Positions 1 through 12,311 are shown, counted from the stretch's first letter. The stretch: 64,000 nt of DNA from Lyophyllum atratum (GCA_014905825.1 JACGCN010000026.1:682001-746000), one strand, 5' to 3'. The notes: generated by a model not told the origin, from the sequence alone. Numbers and translations are program-made.

Positions 1-280
1 CAACTATCTGCCCGCATTCAGTAGCCTATCTCTATCGCATGTATCTACATCCTCATTCTTTCCCCTACATCTTCTCAACGCACAAGGACATTCTTTTTTT
101 CCATTTTGCCGACGACATGCTTTGTCTCCTCATCTCAGTCTGTTTTTTTTGGATCTATCACACGCACGTACACACCCCACATATATATACATGGCGATCA
201 TGGCATCGATATCCATCATACATTATCTAGTCTTGAATCAATTTTTTGGCACTCGATTGGTGAGGTGGGACTTGATTGAA

Positions 281-304
281 GCATTGAACGCATTGAACGC
301 ATTG
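281..304. repeat. Short tandem repeat, 9-10 bp unit
   Basis: The unit GCATTGAAC occurs two and a half times in tandem. It lies upstream of the first gene and nothing else in the first 470 bases looks coding or structured. Confidence 0.6.
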
Positions 305-473
305 TGAGGGGTACAGACAGTGGAGGGTTTATATCGACAATTCAAGATCTCAGACCAAAGTGGCCCTTCCTTGATTTTCTCTTATCCATCATGCCGATTT
401 ATGAAATGGTGTTGCGTCCCTGCAGGGCCTCCAGTTAGTCTCCAGTTCGATTACTAATCGGAATTCGCTGGGG

Positions 474-479
474 TATAAA
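474..479 (+). promoter_or_regulatory. TATA box of small secreted protein gene
   Basis: TATAAA lies about 90 bases before the ATG at 566 and is preceded by GGG. Position and sequence fit a fungal core promoter. Confidence 0.5.
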
Positions 480-565
480 GAGAAGGCGAAATCAGATCAT
501 GGAACACGAAGCAGGTCTTCCTCATCATCCCGTCAGTCCTAGTCAAGAGCTGGTCTCTTCTCACT

Positions 566-790
566 ATGCGCGCCGCCTCAACCATCGTATTCCTCGTCTC
601 CGTCACTCTCCTTGCCGCCCCCGCCGTCGCCCAGCGACCGGTCTACCGAATGGACGCAGATTTCGATCTTGTAACGCGAGGGACGCCGAAATCCGGACGT
701 GAGGTGGTTCAGAACCTTGTGGCTCGGTTTGAGATGCCGCATAAGAGGTTCGACGCGTGGAGGATGGGACAACAGAGTGGGGCATTATAA
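566..790 (+). CDS. Small secreted protein, 74 aa, function unknown
   Basis: A single-exon frame of 74 codons. Residues 1-22 form a clear signal peptide: a basic start (MRAAS), a hydrophobic core (IVFLVSVTLLAAP) and an A-V-A-Q cleavage context. The mature part is about 52 residues, basic, with no cysteine, and resembles no family I recognise. A TATA box sits about 90 bases upstream. The earlier in-frame ATG region at 499 belongs to another frame and lacks a signal. The gene could be a fragment of a longer spliced secreted protein, because there is no obvious domain before the stop. I infer export only from the leader. Confidence 0.45.
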   Translation: MRAASTIVFLVSVTLLAAPAVAQRPVYRMDADFDLVTRGTPKSGREVVQNLVARFEMPHKRFDAWRMGQQSGAL

Positions 791-2084
791 CTGCGAACGC
801 GTGCGTCTTTCCTAACTCCTGACTTGGCTCTTTACAAGGTGGACTGAGTTGTTATTCAATCAACATAGATTCTGCACCATATACATTTCTGGCAGGATAG
901 TGATATGCGTGCTATATAGATGAGGTTTCGGCGTCACAACGCTAGATCAGCGGCGTTTGAGTACTTAGTCTGGTAATCCTACGTCACCTTCCCTTGCTCC
1001 AAGTACTGCCTTTCCATAAACAATCAGATGACCCTGATCCACGCGCAGGTCCTCCACGATACCCTCGATGGAAAGTTATCCTTGGAAACATGAGCCAGAA
1101 GGACTCGAAGACAACATCAGGCTCCGACCGCGACCCGACCACGGTCATTCTCACTTCCAGGGCACGCGCCCTCTTGCGAAATTTCAGGTTGCAAGCGCCC
1201 AAGCTGACTGGCTCAAGAACAGGACAAGAGAGCGCGATGGAAGGCGGTCTCTGGCCAAAGGAGTAAGGCCCGCCAGCATGACCTTTGGGGCGCCCAGAGT
1301 AGGCGATATTGAGATCTTGGAAGTGACGCCATGATGCACCTGCGCCTGCACTTGCACTCCAGCGATTGTCAAGTTCCAACTCTGCAGCCGTCCACTCATC
1401 CGGACTGGTCATCATGCCACGAACGAGAACAAGGACCTTAACGCATTTCGAATGGCGCGGATGTCCATTCCATGTATGCCCGTTGACTCTCCAAAAAGCG
1501 TCAGGGCCGTCACTGGCAAGACATAGGCGGGATGCCGGAGCAATTCAGGCTGCCACCGCCCATAAAATTGGGCATAACCTGGGGCTAAGGCAGCCTAAGT
1601 GGGTCTTGGTTGCGCCACAGCATATTAAGAGCGCCTTCTTAATCCTCATCGCATTGGTTATAGTGCGTCGGACGCAAGAAAATGATGATAAACTTGCAAC
1701 TTGAAAAGAGGTGCGTTCACTTTCCAGGCATGCCAAGGATGCGAGACTGTCAGGTTGGCAACATTCAGAAATAAGAGTTCGGATTTCGAGGATGGCGGAG
1801 ACAGTAATGGACTGTGGCACAGCATTCTTCGACCTTGTTCGAGAGAAAAATCTGCTTTAGAAGAAGGGCTGCGAACGAATTGAAATTCGAAGAACCGGTT
1901 GACGGTCCCACTCCCTGCCATACCAGGTAACCGGCACGTGTGATGAGGTAAGCTCCCCACGCCCACATTTGGCACAAGCCACTTGTTCTCTGGGGGTGTA
2001 GGCTCACATACTAAGCACCTCACGCTAAAACGCGTTGGACGTTCTTGTTATGAGACTATCTGGGGGTGTATTTTCTCAATCACT
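791..2084. other. Intergenic stretch with weak open frames
   Basis: No convincing gene. The best candidate is a 143-codon minus-strand frame at 984-1415 (starts MMTSPDEWTAAELELDNRW), but two other frames across the same bases are equally open and I could not find flanking exons or a recognisable domain. It may be remains of a gene. Confidence 0.35.
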
Positions 2085-3390
2085 ATGGCCGCGACTGCTC
2101 ACGCTCAGATCCAAGTATATGCGTCGTTCCCTCGTATCCTGGCGCTCGGCGCTGACCTCAATCTTGAAACCGAAAATTGGCATTGGGTTCTTTGCCTTAC
2201 CCTCCCACTGGAGACCCTCGAGGTACTCGAGTTCTCACCCAGCCCATACGAATGGATCCGCTACGCCATCGGAATCGTCATTGGAGCAGAGGGTGACCTT
2301 TCTTCCAGTTCCGACATGCTCAATATCGTGAACTACGATGCTGGCCTCCCAACAGAGTCGACAACTTTATACTATTGCACCAGCGATGAAGAGAAGCGAA
2401 GAATGTTCCCAGTCGCCTGTAAAATGTCGTGCACAAGTACCACTTCCAGTGTTGCCACCTCTCGGAGGACTCGATTCCGCTTCAGCACTGCAGATAGGGA
2501 TGGAAACCGCTGTGTCTTGACAGAAGTGGACGAGTCGATCTGCGACGCCGTGCACCTCCTCGCACATAACAAGGGCGATACGGTATGCTACTTTTACACT
2601 CACTCTGTCCTAGCTTGCCATAGCAACGTCGGCAGTACATTTCCACTTACACAGAATGCCGCAGTCGAGACCCTGCCGGTGACGACATCATACGAAACAT
2701 CGACAGCACCCGAAATGGTCTTTTTCTGAACAAGTTGATTCACGTTAATATGGGTAAGCACGTTGCATTCCTACCGGTGCGTGGCGCTTATATGAACCCT
2801 AATCGATGTCTGATGGCCTTGATGAGCAGACGCCCAACTTTGCTATGGACACATCTAATGTCGACCCCACCGCACCACCAGGGCAGAAAAGATGTACAGC
2901 ACATCTCTTCGAGCCCAGTAAACCGAGTTTTCTCGGCGGCATGGGTCCACCTCCTTCCGGTAGTCCCCTCCGTATTTCTGACAGCCCTGACTGGCCCCCT
3001 GCAATTCTCTTCGACGCCGTCTACGCTAGCGCCGTCCTTCACCATTTCGGAACTCAGGCACTAAAAGATGCGGTCACTACGACTTGGACGGACACCTTCT
3101 ACCCCGGCGTGGTCATGGATCGGGCGCATGTAGAGCTCAAGTTAATAACTGATGCAGAAGACGTCATCAACGAGAGTTCGCAGAAGCAAGCAGAAGAGCG
3201 CCAAGCACGCTATGATTCCCGCGCTGTCCCCGACACCTTCGACATGCTCTTGGCTCTGCCATATATCTTGGTGCCTAGAAATGAGCTACAGGTTATGTTG
3301 AGAGAAGCCAATGAGAAGGCGGCGGCGGCGGAGCGGAGACGTGTGCAGGAGAAAGTTGACATTTGGAACAGGCGAGTGATCGCCTCATAG
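2085..3390 (+). CDS. HNH endonuclease-domain protein (fungal HNH_2 type), 399 aa
   Basis: Three exons: 2085-2582, 2636-2776 and 2830-3390, with two 53-nt introns; lengths sum to 400 codons including stop. Residues about 140-215 carry an HNH-type nuclease core: RDGNRCVLTE, then CDAVHLLAHNKGDTYI, and after the first intron DIIRNIDSTRNGLFLNKLIH followed by VNMG. This matches the fungal HNH nuclease family (Pfam HNH_2), in which His/Asn/His bind metal and cut DNA. The tail is long and charged (residues 215-399) and ends in a likely coiled coil (REANEKAAAAERRRVQEKVD). The start was placed at 2085 because the upstream ATG at 1983 adds a Cys-rich stretch unlike the family. Substrate and biological role are unknown; such genes are numerous in mushrooms. 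Confidence 0.8.
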
Positions 3391-4422
3391 TTAGCACGCA
3401 ATGTTCGTTCGAGGCAATGGGCACGATGCGAAGATGGTTTCAGAGCTGTCTCACACTTGAAGCTAGTGGCCATAGGCGTGCAGAATTTGACACAAGAAAA
3501 GTGGACAATTGTCTATATCGATATCTGAGGGAAAGAAGGCAAGCATCCGTCAATGTGGCTTAGTGACTGCAGATGTCGGAACGCAGATACCCAGGACATG
3601 CAAATTTCGCAGAGGCACGGGATTCTGGAAGGATGTGTAGTTACAGCTGCACAAAGTGCTACCTCCGCCTATGCATTTGAGAGGTCGCCAACTACTCTTG
3701 CGGATTCGACGTGCCAACGTAGTCGGTCTGCAGAGCGAATAGCGCCCCGTCTTCCCACCCCCTGAAAATATACTTCTCCTTTCCTATGTATTCTTCCGCT
3801 CATATCTTCAAACCCTGTTACCGTCAATGCTGCACCTTCATCGCGACTGGTTACTGTATGCTTTCCTTCCATATACCATATCTTATCTTTTTGTTTGGCC
3901 GTTGACGAGGCCCTGGTGTCCGCGTAGAGCGCGCGGTGGGTTGGGATGGGAACGTTATGCTTCTCTGTCAGTATGTCTCAATTCCTCCGTGCCTGCCACC
4001 TTCCTTCATTTTCTTCCAGGCGATACCTCCGCACGTACATAATAACTCATCCTTCTCTGCGAAACCCTGCACTGCCGCACTTTGACAACTCCTAGCATTT
4101 CCTCAGGCTCTCTCGGATCGGAGGGTCGACTTCAGTGTCTGTAGGCCGGTTACACTGTTCCTCAATGACGGTGACTTTCAAATGATGTTGATACAGTGGC
4201 ACCGGCAAAGATGATGACGGTTATTTTGAGCACTGGCAAGCAACTTTGTAAAGTTGACGAGCATCGTTGATAGATAAGTTCGTGATGACGTCATCATTAT
4301 AGGTTGAACGAGTACTTTATAAAAACCACGTAAACCGCATTTCCTTCCACCATCACCGATAACAGCCACCTCACGCGTTTTCTCACCGCCGTTCATAGCG
4401 TCTGCGCTAGTTCGACGTCGGT
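3391..4422. other. Intergenic region and promoter of the GH63 gene
   Basis: No coding signal. The right part holds the promoter of the next gene: a palindrome at 4284-4295 and an A/T-rich TTTATAAAAA box near 4316. Confidence 0.5.
4284..4295. promoter_or_regulatory. CRE-like palindrome GATGACGTCATC
   Basis: A perfect 12-bp palindrome containing TGACGTCA, the classic binding site for CREB/ATF and Hac1-class bZIP dimers. It lies about 130 bases before the GH63 start codon and about 20 bases before a TATA-like box, a plausible activator position. Confidence 0.45.
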
Positions 4423-7400
4423 ATGGCCTCCGATGCCGTGAGGAAAGTACAGAACAAGCTCTTCCGAGGTGGCCACGCCGATCCCCAGTCCGCATCGCAA
4501 GATCGTGAAGGAGGGCTCACCATAGACATCCCTAAGCCTGCTCCAGCACCCGGTCCTGGACCTGCTCCACCACCTAAGCTCGCAAAGCAGTCGGACTCAT
4601 CCCCGAAGTATTCTGCTGAGAGGGAGGAGCAGACGAATCGTCAACGGCTAGCTCAAAAATTGGGCGGCGAATATGAAGGGGCGGAGAAGTACAGACTTCT
4701 ACAAGATGGCAAAAGGGAGAAACATTGGAAGCGGTGGGGTCCTTATCTGAGCGATCGGCAATGGGTGAGTGCGAATTTGCAATGGTGCGTGACTGAAAGC
4801 TGGACATGTTTTGTCATCGATAGGCGACTGTACGCGAGGACTACTCTGCTAATGGCGATGCCTGGAGTCATTTCCCTCACGAGCACGCGCGTTCTCGTGC
4901 CTACCGTTGGGGTGAAGATGGGATCGCTGGTATTTCGGATAACCACCAGCGTCTATGCTTCGCTCTGTCACTTTGGAATGGAGAGGATCCAATTATCAAA
5001 GAACGTCTGTTCGGCGTTACTGGCCACCAAGGAAACCACGGCGAAGACGTGAAGGAGCTATATTACTATTTGGACTCGACCCCAACACACTCCTATATGA
5101 AATTTCTGTATAAATACCCCCAGCGGAGGTATCCATACGAGGAGCTGGTGGCGGAGAATCAGCGACGGGACCGTGAAGTCGCCGAGTACGAGATATTGGA
5201 CACAGACGCGTTTGATGAAGATCGCTACTGGGACGTGTTCGTCGAGGTTAGTCTTCGAAAATCACTTCTTCCACACCATCTTATCGTGTATCTGTAGTAT
5301 GCGAAAGATGCTGATGATCCTGACAATATCTACGTTCGTATCACAACATACAACCGTGGGCCCGATCCTGCTACCCTCCACATTATCCCTCAATTCTGGT
5401 TCCCCAACACTTGGTCCTGGCCTCTTGAGAAGCCTCCCATGCCCTCTCTCACGGGATCTATCCGTGGCCCCGATAATAATAAGATTGGCTGCATCACAGC
5501 GCGGCACCCCGACCTAGGCAAAACTCACCTCTACTGTCTCCCCTCGCCCCCTCCTGTCTCGCCCTCCGGCAACTTCGGGGTCGACCCGGAACTCAACGCA
5601 GTCGAACCCAACTTGCTTTTCACCGAAAATAACACGAACTTCAGCAGGCTGTACGGTGGGACCAACGAGACACCTTATGTCAAGGACGCATTCCACGATC
5701 ACATCATCCCTGGGCACCGCCCGCCCGCATCCGAGTCGCGCGAGGAGAGCTTCTTCTCTCCACGGATCCGCTCGCGCACGGCGTCGTCCTTTGGTGATGA
5801 GCGTCCAGATGTCCCGGAGTCAGGCCCCTGCACACCCTTCCCAACCACATCTACGTTCGTGAACCCCGAGAAGAAGGGGACAAAGTCTGCCGCGCAGTAT
5901 GTCTTCGCCGACGTACCAGGCAACGGCGGATGTGCCGTTGTACGTCTCAAGATCACGCCGTCGCGTCTCGGGAAGGATGCGACCCTTGAGGATGAGGTGC
6001 TGTTTGACGATGCGGTGGAGGAGAGGAGGCAGGAGGCAGATGAGTTCTATGGGTCTTTGGTGTTTGGGCCAATCAGCGATGATCTGAAACAGATCATGAG
6101 GCAGGCGCTGGGTGGGATGTTGTGGACCAAGCAGCATTACAGGTTCATCCAGAAGGCGTGGATTGAGGGCGATCCAGGACAGCCACCACCACCGCCGGAG
6201 AGGAAATTCATACGGAACAGGGTACGTGCTATTTCCTTTTCCTATGAGCCAGATTTCTGACGTTGCTCATCATTCATAGGAGTGGAGGCACATGCACATT
6301 GAGGACATCCTTTCTATGCCCGACAAGTAAGCTTCAGTCACAGCTTAATTGCGCATATATCTCATCTTCAATTGTCTTTCAGGTGGGAATACCCATTCTT
6401 TGCAGCTTGGGACACAGCATTCCACTGCATTCCCCTCGCCGTCGTCGATCCCGCCTTTGCAAAGTCGCAGCTCGACCTATTAACTCGCGAGTGGTACATG
6501 AAGCCTGATGGCCAGATTCCCGCGTACGAGTGGAATTTCAGTGATGTCAACCCACCTGTCCATGCTTGGTGCGCCTCACCCATCTTTGTCGAGTTGGTTC
6601 GGTAGGCTGATTGAGCTGTGATAGGGCGACTTTCCGTGTTTTCAAGATAGAGCGTAAACTGACGGGTAAAGAAGATTTGCCGTTCCTTGAGCGTGTATTC
6701 CAGAAGCTGTTACTTAATTTCACTTGGTAAATACCCGGTATTTGGCGGGTGTGTAGTTGCTGATATTCGACATAGGTGGGTAAATCGGAAGGATCAGGGT
6801 GGCAACAACGTGTTCGAGGGCGGATTCCTTGGGCTGGACAATATTGGCGCGTTTAACCGCTCAGAGCCTTTGCCTACTGGCGGAACACTGCGTCAGGCAG
6901 ATGGGACGGCATGGATGGCGTTTTATTGTCTTAACATGTACGCCATACATTTTTTCTCTGTCTGTCGGTCCAGCTGAACTGGGTAATCGAAGGTTGAACA
7001 TGGCGCTTGAGCTCGCTAAACACAATCCAGTCTACGAGGACATCGCGTCCAAGTTCTTTGAGGTCCGTTTCTATCTGATGCCCTTACAATACTCGACTGA
7101 CCTCCTTACAGCACTTCATCTTCATCGCCGATGCCATGACGTACAAGGAGGGCGACGATGAAATCAGCCTCTGGAACGACCAAGACGGGATGTATTACGA
7201 CGCCATCGAATTCGGGCCCGGCAATGCCATGCAGCTTCCCGTCCGCAGCCTCGTAGGGCTCATTCCCCTATATGGGACCCTGGTCCTCGAGCCCGCCGTG
7301 CTGAACCGCTTCCCTGGATTTAAGAAACGCGTGGAATGGTTCCTGGATAATCGGCCCGAGGTGTCGGCGAGGAATATGGCCAATATGAAAGGTAACATTC

Positions 7401-8609
7401 ATGCCACCTACCCTCCGACCGGTTCTTCGTTGCTGATGTGTGCAGTTGGCGGGAAGGAGCAGAGGAGGCTTTTGGCGCTGGCGAGCAAGGAACGCCTCGT
7501 AAGGATTTTGGAGAAGATGTTGGATGAGGATGAGTTTTTGAGTGAGCATGGGATTAGATCGTGCGTTTCCAGTGCTTTTGGTTTCTGCGAGTTAATTGAC
7601 TTCCTCTTATCGTCCCGCATATAGCCTGTCCAAAGCACATAAAGATCATCCGTGGGGGATGGACGTGAATGGTCAGCGGTATGAAGTCGGGTACTGGCCT
7701 GGAGATTCGAAGTCGGGGATGTTTGGTGGGAACTCCAATTGGAGAGGTCCGATCTGTGGGTGTCTTCTTCTTCTTCTTGTCTGTCGACGGGCTTAGCTTG
7801 TATTCCCAGGGCTGGCTACGAACTTCCTACTCATTGAAAGTCTGCAACGATTTTACCAGTACTACGGCGATGATTTGCAGGTCAAGTTCTTACTCATAAT
7901 TACATCATGTGGCAAGTTGCTGATGTTGATGTCTTCACCACAGGTTGAATGCCCTACTGGGAGTGGCGACTACATGAATCTGGTTGGTGTGGCCGAGGAG
8001 ATTCAGCACCGTATAATCCACATCTTCGGTCGCGATATGGAGGGGCGCCGCGCCACGAACGGCGGAAACGCCAAACTTGACCATGATCCCCACTTCCGCG
8101 ACTATGTCTGGTTCTATGAGGTGGGTACACTTCATTTTAGGCCACACGTTTTGTCTTATGCGTGCACTCTTTAGTTCTTCCATGCGGATAACGGCCGCGG
8201 CCTTGGGGCATCGCATCAGACTGGCTGGTAAGTCTTTTGTCCATCGTGGACCGACAAACGACTGACGAAACGATGATTTCCTAGGTCCGGTCTTGTAGCG
8301 TATCATATTCTCCAAAGTGGCGTGAGCTGCCGCCTGCCAAAGACGCCGAAGAGTGAGGCTTCCACACCCCCTGTGCTATTTCTGTGTTGATTAATCAATG
8401 TCTGCAGCGCCTCGGAGTCTCGCGCATCATTACTTCGACGATGTGAGTGTCCGATCGCATTTTGCATTTTCCTGCCAAGAGCTAAAAATGGGCTGTCTTC
8501 CCAGATTTCCGATGCTGTTTCCGAGGCTGGCGACGATACCAAGTCGGCGTTTAGTGCCTATCCTGATTCCGTACACACGCTTGGCGATCTCTCTCCTGAT
8601 GCTTTATAG
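4423..8609 (+). CDS. Glycoside hydrolase family 63 protein, 1096 aa
   Basis: Seventeen exons with introns of 49-64 nt: 4423-4764, 4824-5246, 5298-6221, 6280-6326, 6383-6568, 6625-6726, 6776-6937, 6993-7062, 7112-7391, 7446-7560, 7625-7755, 7810-7880, 7944-8120, 8175-8227, 8285-8352, 8408-8442, 8505-8609. All phases join. The product matches the GH63 mannosyl-oligosaccharide glucosidase-like family, inverting alpha-glycosidases with an (alpha/alpha)6 barrel. Family-like stretches are [69 protein letters not shown] (about residues 710-727) and [18 protein letters not shown]. There is no signal peptide or membrane anchor; the first 70 residues are Pro/Ala-rich. That makes it a soluble, probably cytosolic enzyme rather than ER glucosidase I. 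A Ser/Pro-rich insert lies within exon 3. The substrate is not determined. Confidence 0.9.
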
Positions 8610-9547
8610 ATTCGATTCGATGCTGCTGCGCCACATCTTTTACGTACGATTCCATGGACTTGACAGGCTCATACACGCAATGCAACATAAATCGTCATCA
8701 TCGCACTTTTCGGCTGCCATTTGTAGAGATAAAGACTTGTACATGTAGAACTTGGCCGGGTGGTTAGAGGGTGCTATTAGGGATAGATACGTGCATGATA
8801 TCATAAATACAGTTCAATCGTATGTTATAACGTGAATCGAACAATGCGGAACACGATACTGCGCAGAAGTATTCTGTGATGAAGGAGCACAGAGGGCGGT
8901 TGAGCCTCGGACTTAGTTTCTTGGAGTCTACATCATGGTGACAGAGACTCGACCCGTAGCACCGTACAGTCAATTGTCTGCTATAATTTTAGGGATAGAT
9001 ATATGGACGAAAAGCAGTGAATCTGATGCATGGTGACTCGAGCTTGAAAGAGCACAACCGCTGGCGTGCGCGACTTGTGTTGATCGTAAACGCGTCCTGT
9101 AAACACTGACAAACCTCTATCGCCACCACGTCTCCTTCAGCGTGAAGACTGACCACAACTCCCCTCGTCCTATCTGGATGTTCTAATGCGCGGGGCGAAG
9201 AATGCGCAGGTTGATTAGAGCATCAGGAGTCTTTGGCAACGCAAGCACAGCATTGCTCTGATCTCTGCCATGCCTATTAGTCGTCGAGGTCGGTTGTTCA
9301 AGCTAATTGCGACAGCGCACCTGCCCCCGTCTCTCGAGTACCGCCTATTCAGAACGTTCATTTATACGTATCACTACGGGTGAAGGCAGGTTGAAGGCGG
9401 TGCCGCGTCGTGTCAAACCTGACTCGTTCTGATAGACATCGGTCAAGTCAAGGCGGTCGCGACAGCCTAACAGCCTTCAGGTTCAAATGTCCCAGTTTCG
9501 CTTTTATGGACAGTTATCTCGCGCCATCCTAGAATCTTAACTCCACA
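8610..9547. other. Intergenic, no gene seen
   Basis: Holds the 3' flank of GH63 and the 5' flank of the RWD-PARP gene. The part from about 9289 onward is the parental sequence of the degenerate copy at 11.5-11.9 kb. Confidence 0.4.
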
Positions 9548-11066
9548 ATGTCCTCCTCAGAACGTGACGAGGAGCTTCTCAGTCTGCAGTCCATCTACTG
9601 CGACGCCTTCAACACATTCGAGGCTGTCGATGACACTCATTTCCGGTTCCGCTCCGTCCCCGTCATTCTTTCCATCATGCTGCCCCTCTCGTACCCCGAC
9701 CCATCACATGTGCCGGAAATTTCAATAGACTCCGAAGGACTTGGAGTCAGTAAGCTCCAGATGTTCCAGCTCCGGATGCGATTGGAGGCGATATTACAAG
9801 ACAAACCCGGGGAACCTGTCCTGTTTGAACTTACCGAAGAAACCAGGGAATTCACCGACGGTCTTCGGGAGGATGTGAGAATGTGCTTGGAGGAGGAAGA
9901 GGAAGAGGAGGAAGAGGATTGGGAAGATTACACCGCTGATGACCTCGATAGACGTATGTTTTTGCACGGGACTGGTTCCGCGTGTCTGCTTCTGATACTA
10001 TCGACCCCGTAGGTGTTACGGACCACGCGAAGCTGGAATCCCACATGGGTTCTTTAGGGATATCGACTATTATGTCACAGCTACCTAGGACCATCAGGCT
10101 CCTTCATGCGGAAATTGTCCTACGCACCGACCTCCGCCAGCGATATCTAACCATGCGTCGAAAGATTCAAGAACTTGCCACGCAGGGGATCAAGGATCGC
10201 CGTGCGAAGGACGTGGCTTGGGACAAGTACGGGAAGGAAGAGGTCGTGTTCCACGGGACGTTGCGTCAGAATGTTGGCTCTATTGTCAGGTCTGGATTTG
10301 TAGTACCGGGGGAGAAAACAGTAACGGGAGAAAGTGTGTCAGTGCGATGTGGGTCGACGTGGGGACAGGTGAGACGTCGTTGCGCGCGACACGAACATTA
10401 CTTATCGCATACACAGGGAATATATACCTCGCCAGAACCAGAATTTAGCCTTAGGTGAGTACCTCCTGAAATGTTCATTGTAGACTTTGCTGATCTGGCT
10501 GCGCATATTCTTATCTACTAGCTACACGGATCATACGCGAGAGGGCGAAGTCAAAGGTCATCGCCGTCTCATTCCTGGGCAGAAACTCGTACGTCGACTC
10601 CTCAATCCGTTATCCACCAGTCGCTCATCACCCCAAAGATCGTGTGCGCGGTCTTAATGGGTCGACGATGCAACATGACCTCCACGCTACGCTCCATCCC
10701 CGGTGGAAGCAAGGCTTCGACAGCCACGTCTCCCCCAACAAAATGGAATACATCGTCTTCAACTCCGCTCAGGTCCTCCCGCTCTATGTCCTCCACCTCG
10801 GCAACTGTCCCGTCAACTCTGAGGTGCCCAGGAGCTTGAATATCGTCCAATCTAAGCCTGCGCAGTTCGAAGGGAATCTGACTGAATACGCGCGCAAGCA
10901 CCTTCCTATGGGGTTTGGCGCGGCGAGTGGTCATCGATTCGTCGTTGAAGCGATTGCGTCCGTTGATGACGATGAAGAACTGTGGGGTGAATACCAGAAC
11001 GACGTTGACATGGCCGGGGAGTTCCAGTTAGAACGTCGGCTAGACCTATGGAAGAGCCCTTACTGA
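9548..11066 (+). CDS. RWD domain - PARP catalytic domain fusion protein, 413 aa
   Basis: Exons: 9548-9953, 10013-10368, 10417-10454, 10522-10588, 10639-10660 and 10714-11066. The N-terminus (residues 1-120) reads as an RWD domain (LLSLQSIYCDAF, IMLPLSYPDPSHVPEISI) and ends in an acidic Glu run. The C-terminus has a PARP-like ADP-ribosyltransferase fold: VVFHGTLRQNVGSIVRSGF (His), WGQGIYTSPEPEFSL (Tyr), and SPNKMEYIVFNSAQVLPLYV (Glu). These supply the H-Y-E triad that binds NAD and drives transfer, so activity is plausible. RWD domains commonly bind E2 or kinase partners. The fifth junction is doubtful: the 53-nt segment 10661-10713 has GT/AG ends but also looks partly coding, so either it is an intron or the gene has a one-base frameshift there. 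A broken partial copy lies downstream. Confidence 0.8.
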
Positions 11067-11512
11067 TGATTTAGAGGGTCAATAGCTGGGGACAAACTGC
11101 ACCTCGTCACGCATACATTCTGTGCCTCGATCTCCGTGACGTGTCGAGTCCGCGAACAACATTGACCTCATTGTCATTCCTAACGGCTCTCTCTCCTTTG
11201 GGTGGTCAAACCCAGCCTACCGATCTCTCGACGAGTCTTCGCCATCTTTATTTCTGGCAAGGGTTAAAGCTCTCCACCGCCGCCCGACTCCTAGCCATGA
11301 AGTTTTAGCACCAATTCGACTTCGGTCGCCATCTGCCTTCCCTCAGCCCTCCCATACCAGATTGCCACAACCTCCTCGACTGTCTCTCAATGCTTTATCA
11401 CACCTCCATCCAGCACTTTGGTACCATACAGGGCGGAGATCTACTCCGCGCAGGTCGACCAGAACTGCCAGACTCCTTCGTAACGTCAAGCACTGAATGC
11501 TCTGTTGAGCAT
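11067..11512. other. Intergenic, no gene seen
   Basis: Three-prime flank of the RWD-PARP gene up to the start of its degenerate copy. No coding or RNA signal. Confidence 0.35.
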
Positions 11513-11915
11513 GGTCGGTTGTTCAATCGGATTACGACCCAGGCAACATCTACCTGTTTGGCAGCGATTCATGTGTCTTGCCAGAACACAACATTTACAC
11601 CTGGCACGCCGGTTGCTGGGGGTGTCATGTCGCGTTAACGTTGTCAGACCTGACTGGCTCTGATTAACGTCAGTCCAACTCAATGCATAGTTTAACAGCA
11701 TTGAAGGTCAATTGTCTAGACTCTTGATTTTATAGACAATTTGTATCGCTCTATTCTCATTAGCGTGCAGTCCATTTACTGTGACACCTTCAGCGTTTTC
11801 AAGGCTGTCGTCGACGCACATTTCCGATTCCGCTCGGCGACCATCGTTCCTTGCATTATGCTGCCGCTACGGTAACCCGACCCCTTACATGTGCCAGAAA
11901 TTTCAGGATGATGAA
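11513..11915 (+). pseudogene. Degenerate partial copy of the RWD-PARP gene 5' region
   Basis: This segment follows the sequence around 9289-9725 almost feature by feature. Shared marks include GGTCGGTTGTTCAA, the CAAACCTGACT/CAGACCTGACT stretch, GTGCAGTCCATTTACTGTGA for the SLQSIYCD coding bases, ATTATGCTGCCGCT and ACATGTGCCAGAAATTTCA. The coding match stops after the equivalent of about residue 60, and the frame carries a stop (GCTACGGTAACCC) where the parent reads Leu-Ser-Tyr-Pro. The RWD start codon region is replaced and no PARP domain follows. It is a truncated tandem duplicate without coding capacity. Confidence 0.75.
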
Positions 11916-12311
11916 AGCTCAGGCACAACCTTTGAAGCGAACCTCGTAAAACGATCGAGAAACCAAGGGCGCACCGCGACGCTGAGTCTATATGAAATGT
12001 TTATCTATTTCAAGTGTCCCGTGAAATCTTCGTACGTGTGTACTTCTACTATATTCGTAGCCCTCGTAATATATTATGCATGTACAAGGGAGGTAGTCCA
12101 AGCTTGTCCCCGATAATCGTATCGTAAGATATAAATCCATTTCGTTCTAGCGTGAAGATGAATAATAGTCGTTGTAGGTTGCGGGCGTCCATGTTGTCTA
12201 GTTGTCTATGGTGAAAAAAATGCTCTAGTGATGTGGATATGGTAGCGGGCGGAGATGTCATGGTAATCCGGATGAGGAAGACGAAAAGAAGGTGAGCTGC
12301 GCGACCATGCA
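11916..12311. other. Intergenic, 3' flank of the MFS gene
   Basis: No coding signal; probably contains the 3' UTR of the minus-strand transporter. Confidence 0.35.

Noticed and set aside
984..1415. 143-codon minus-strand frame as a gene
   Set aside because: Opposite and alternative frames are equally open, no domain is recognised, and no adjoining exons could be joined.
1983..2084. Upstream ATG extension of the HNH protein
   Set aside because: Adds 34 residues of unrelated, Cys-rich sequence; the ATG at 2085 gives a typical start, although the longer form cannot be excluded.
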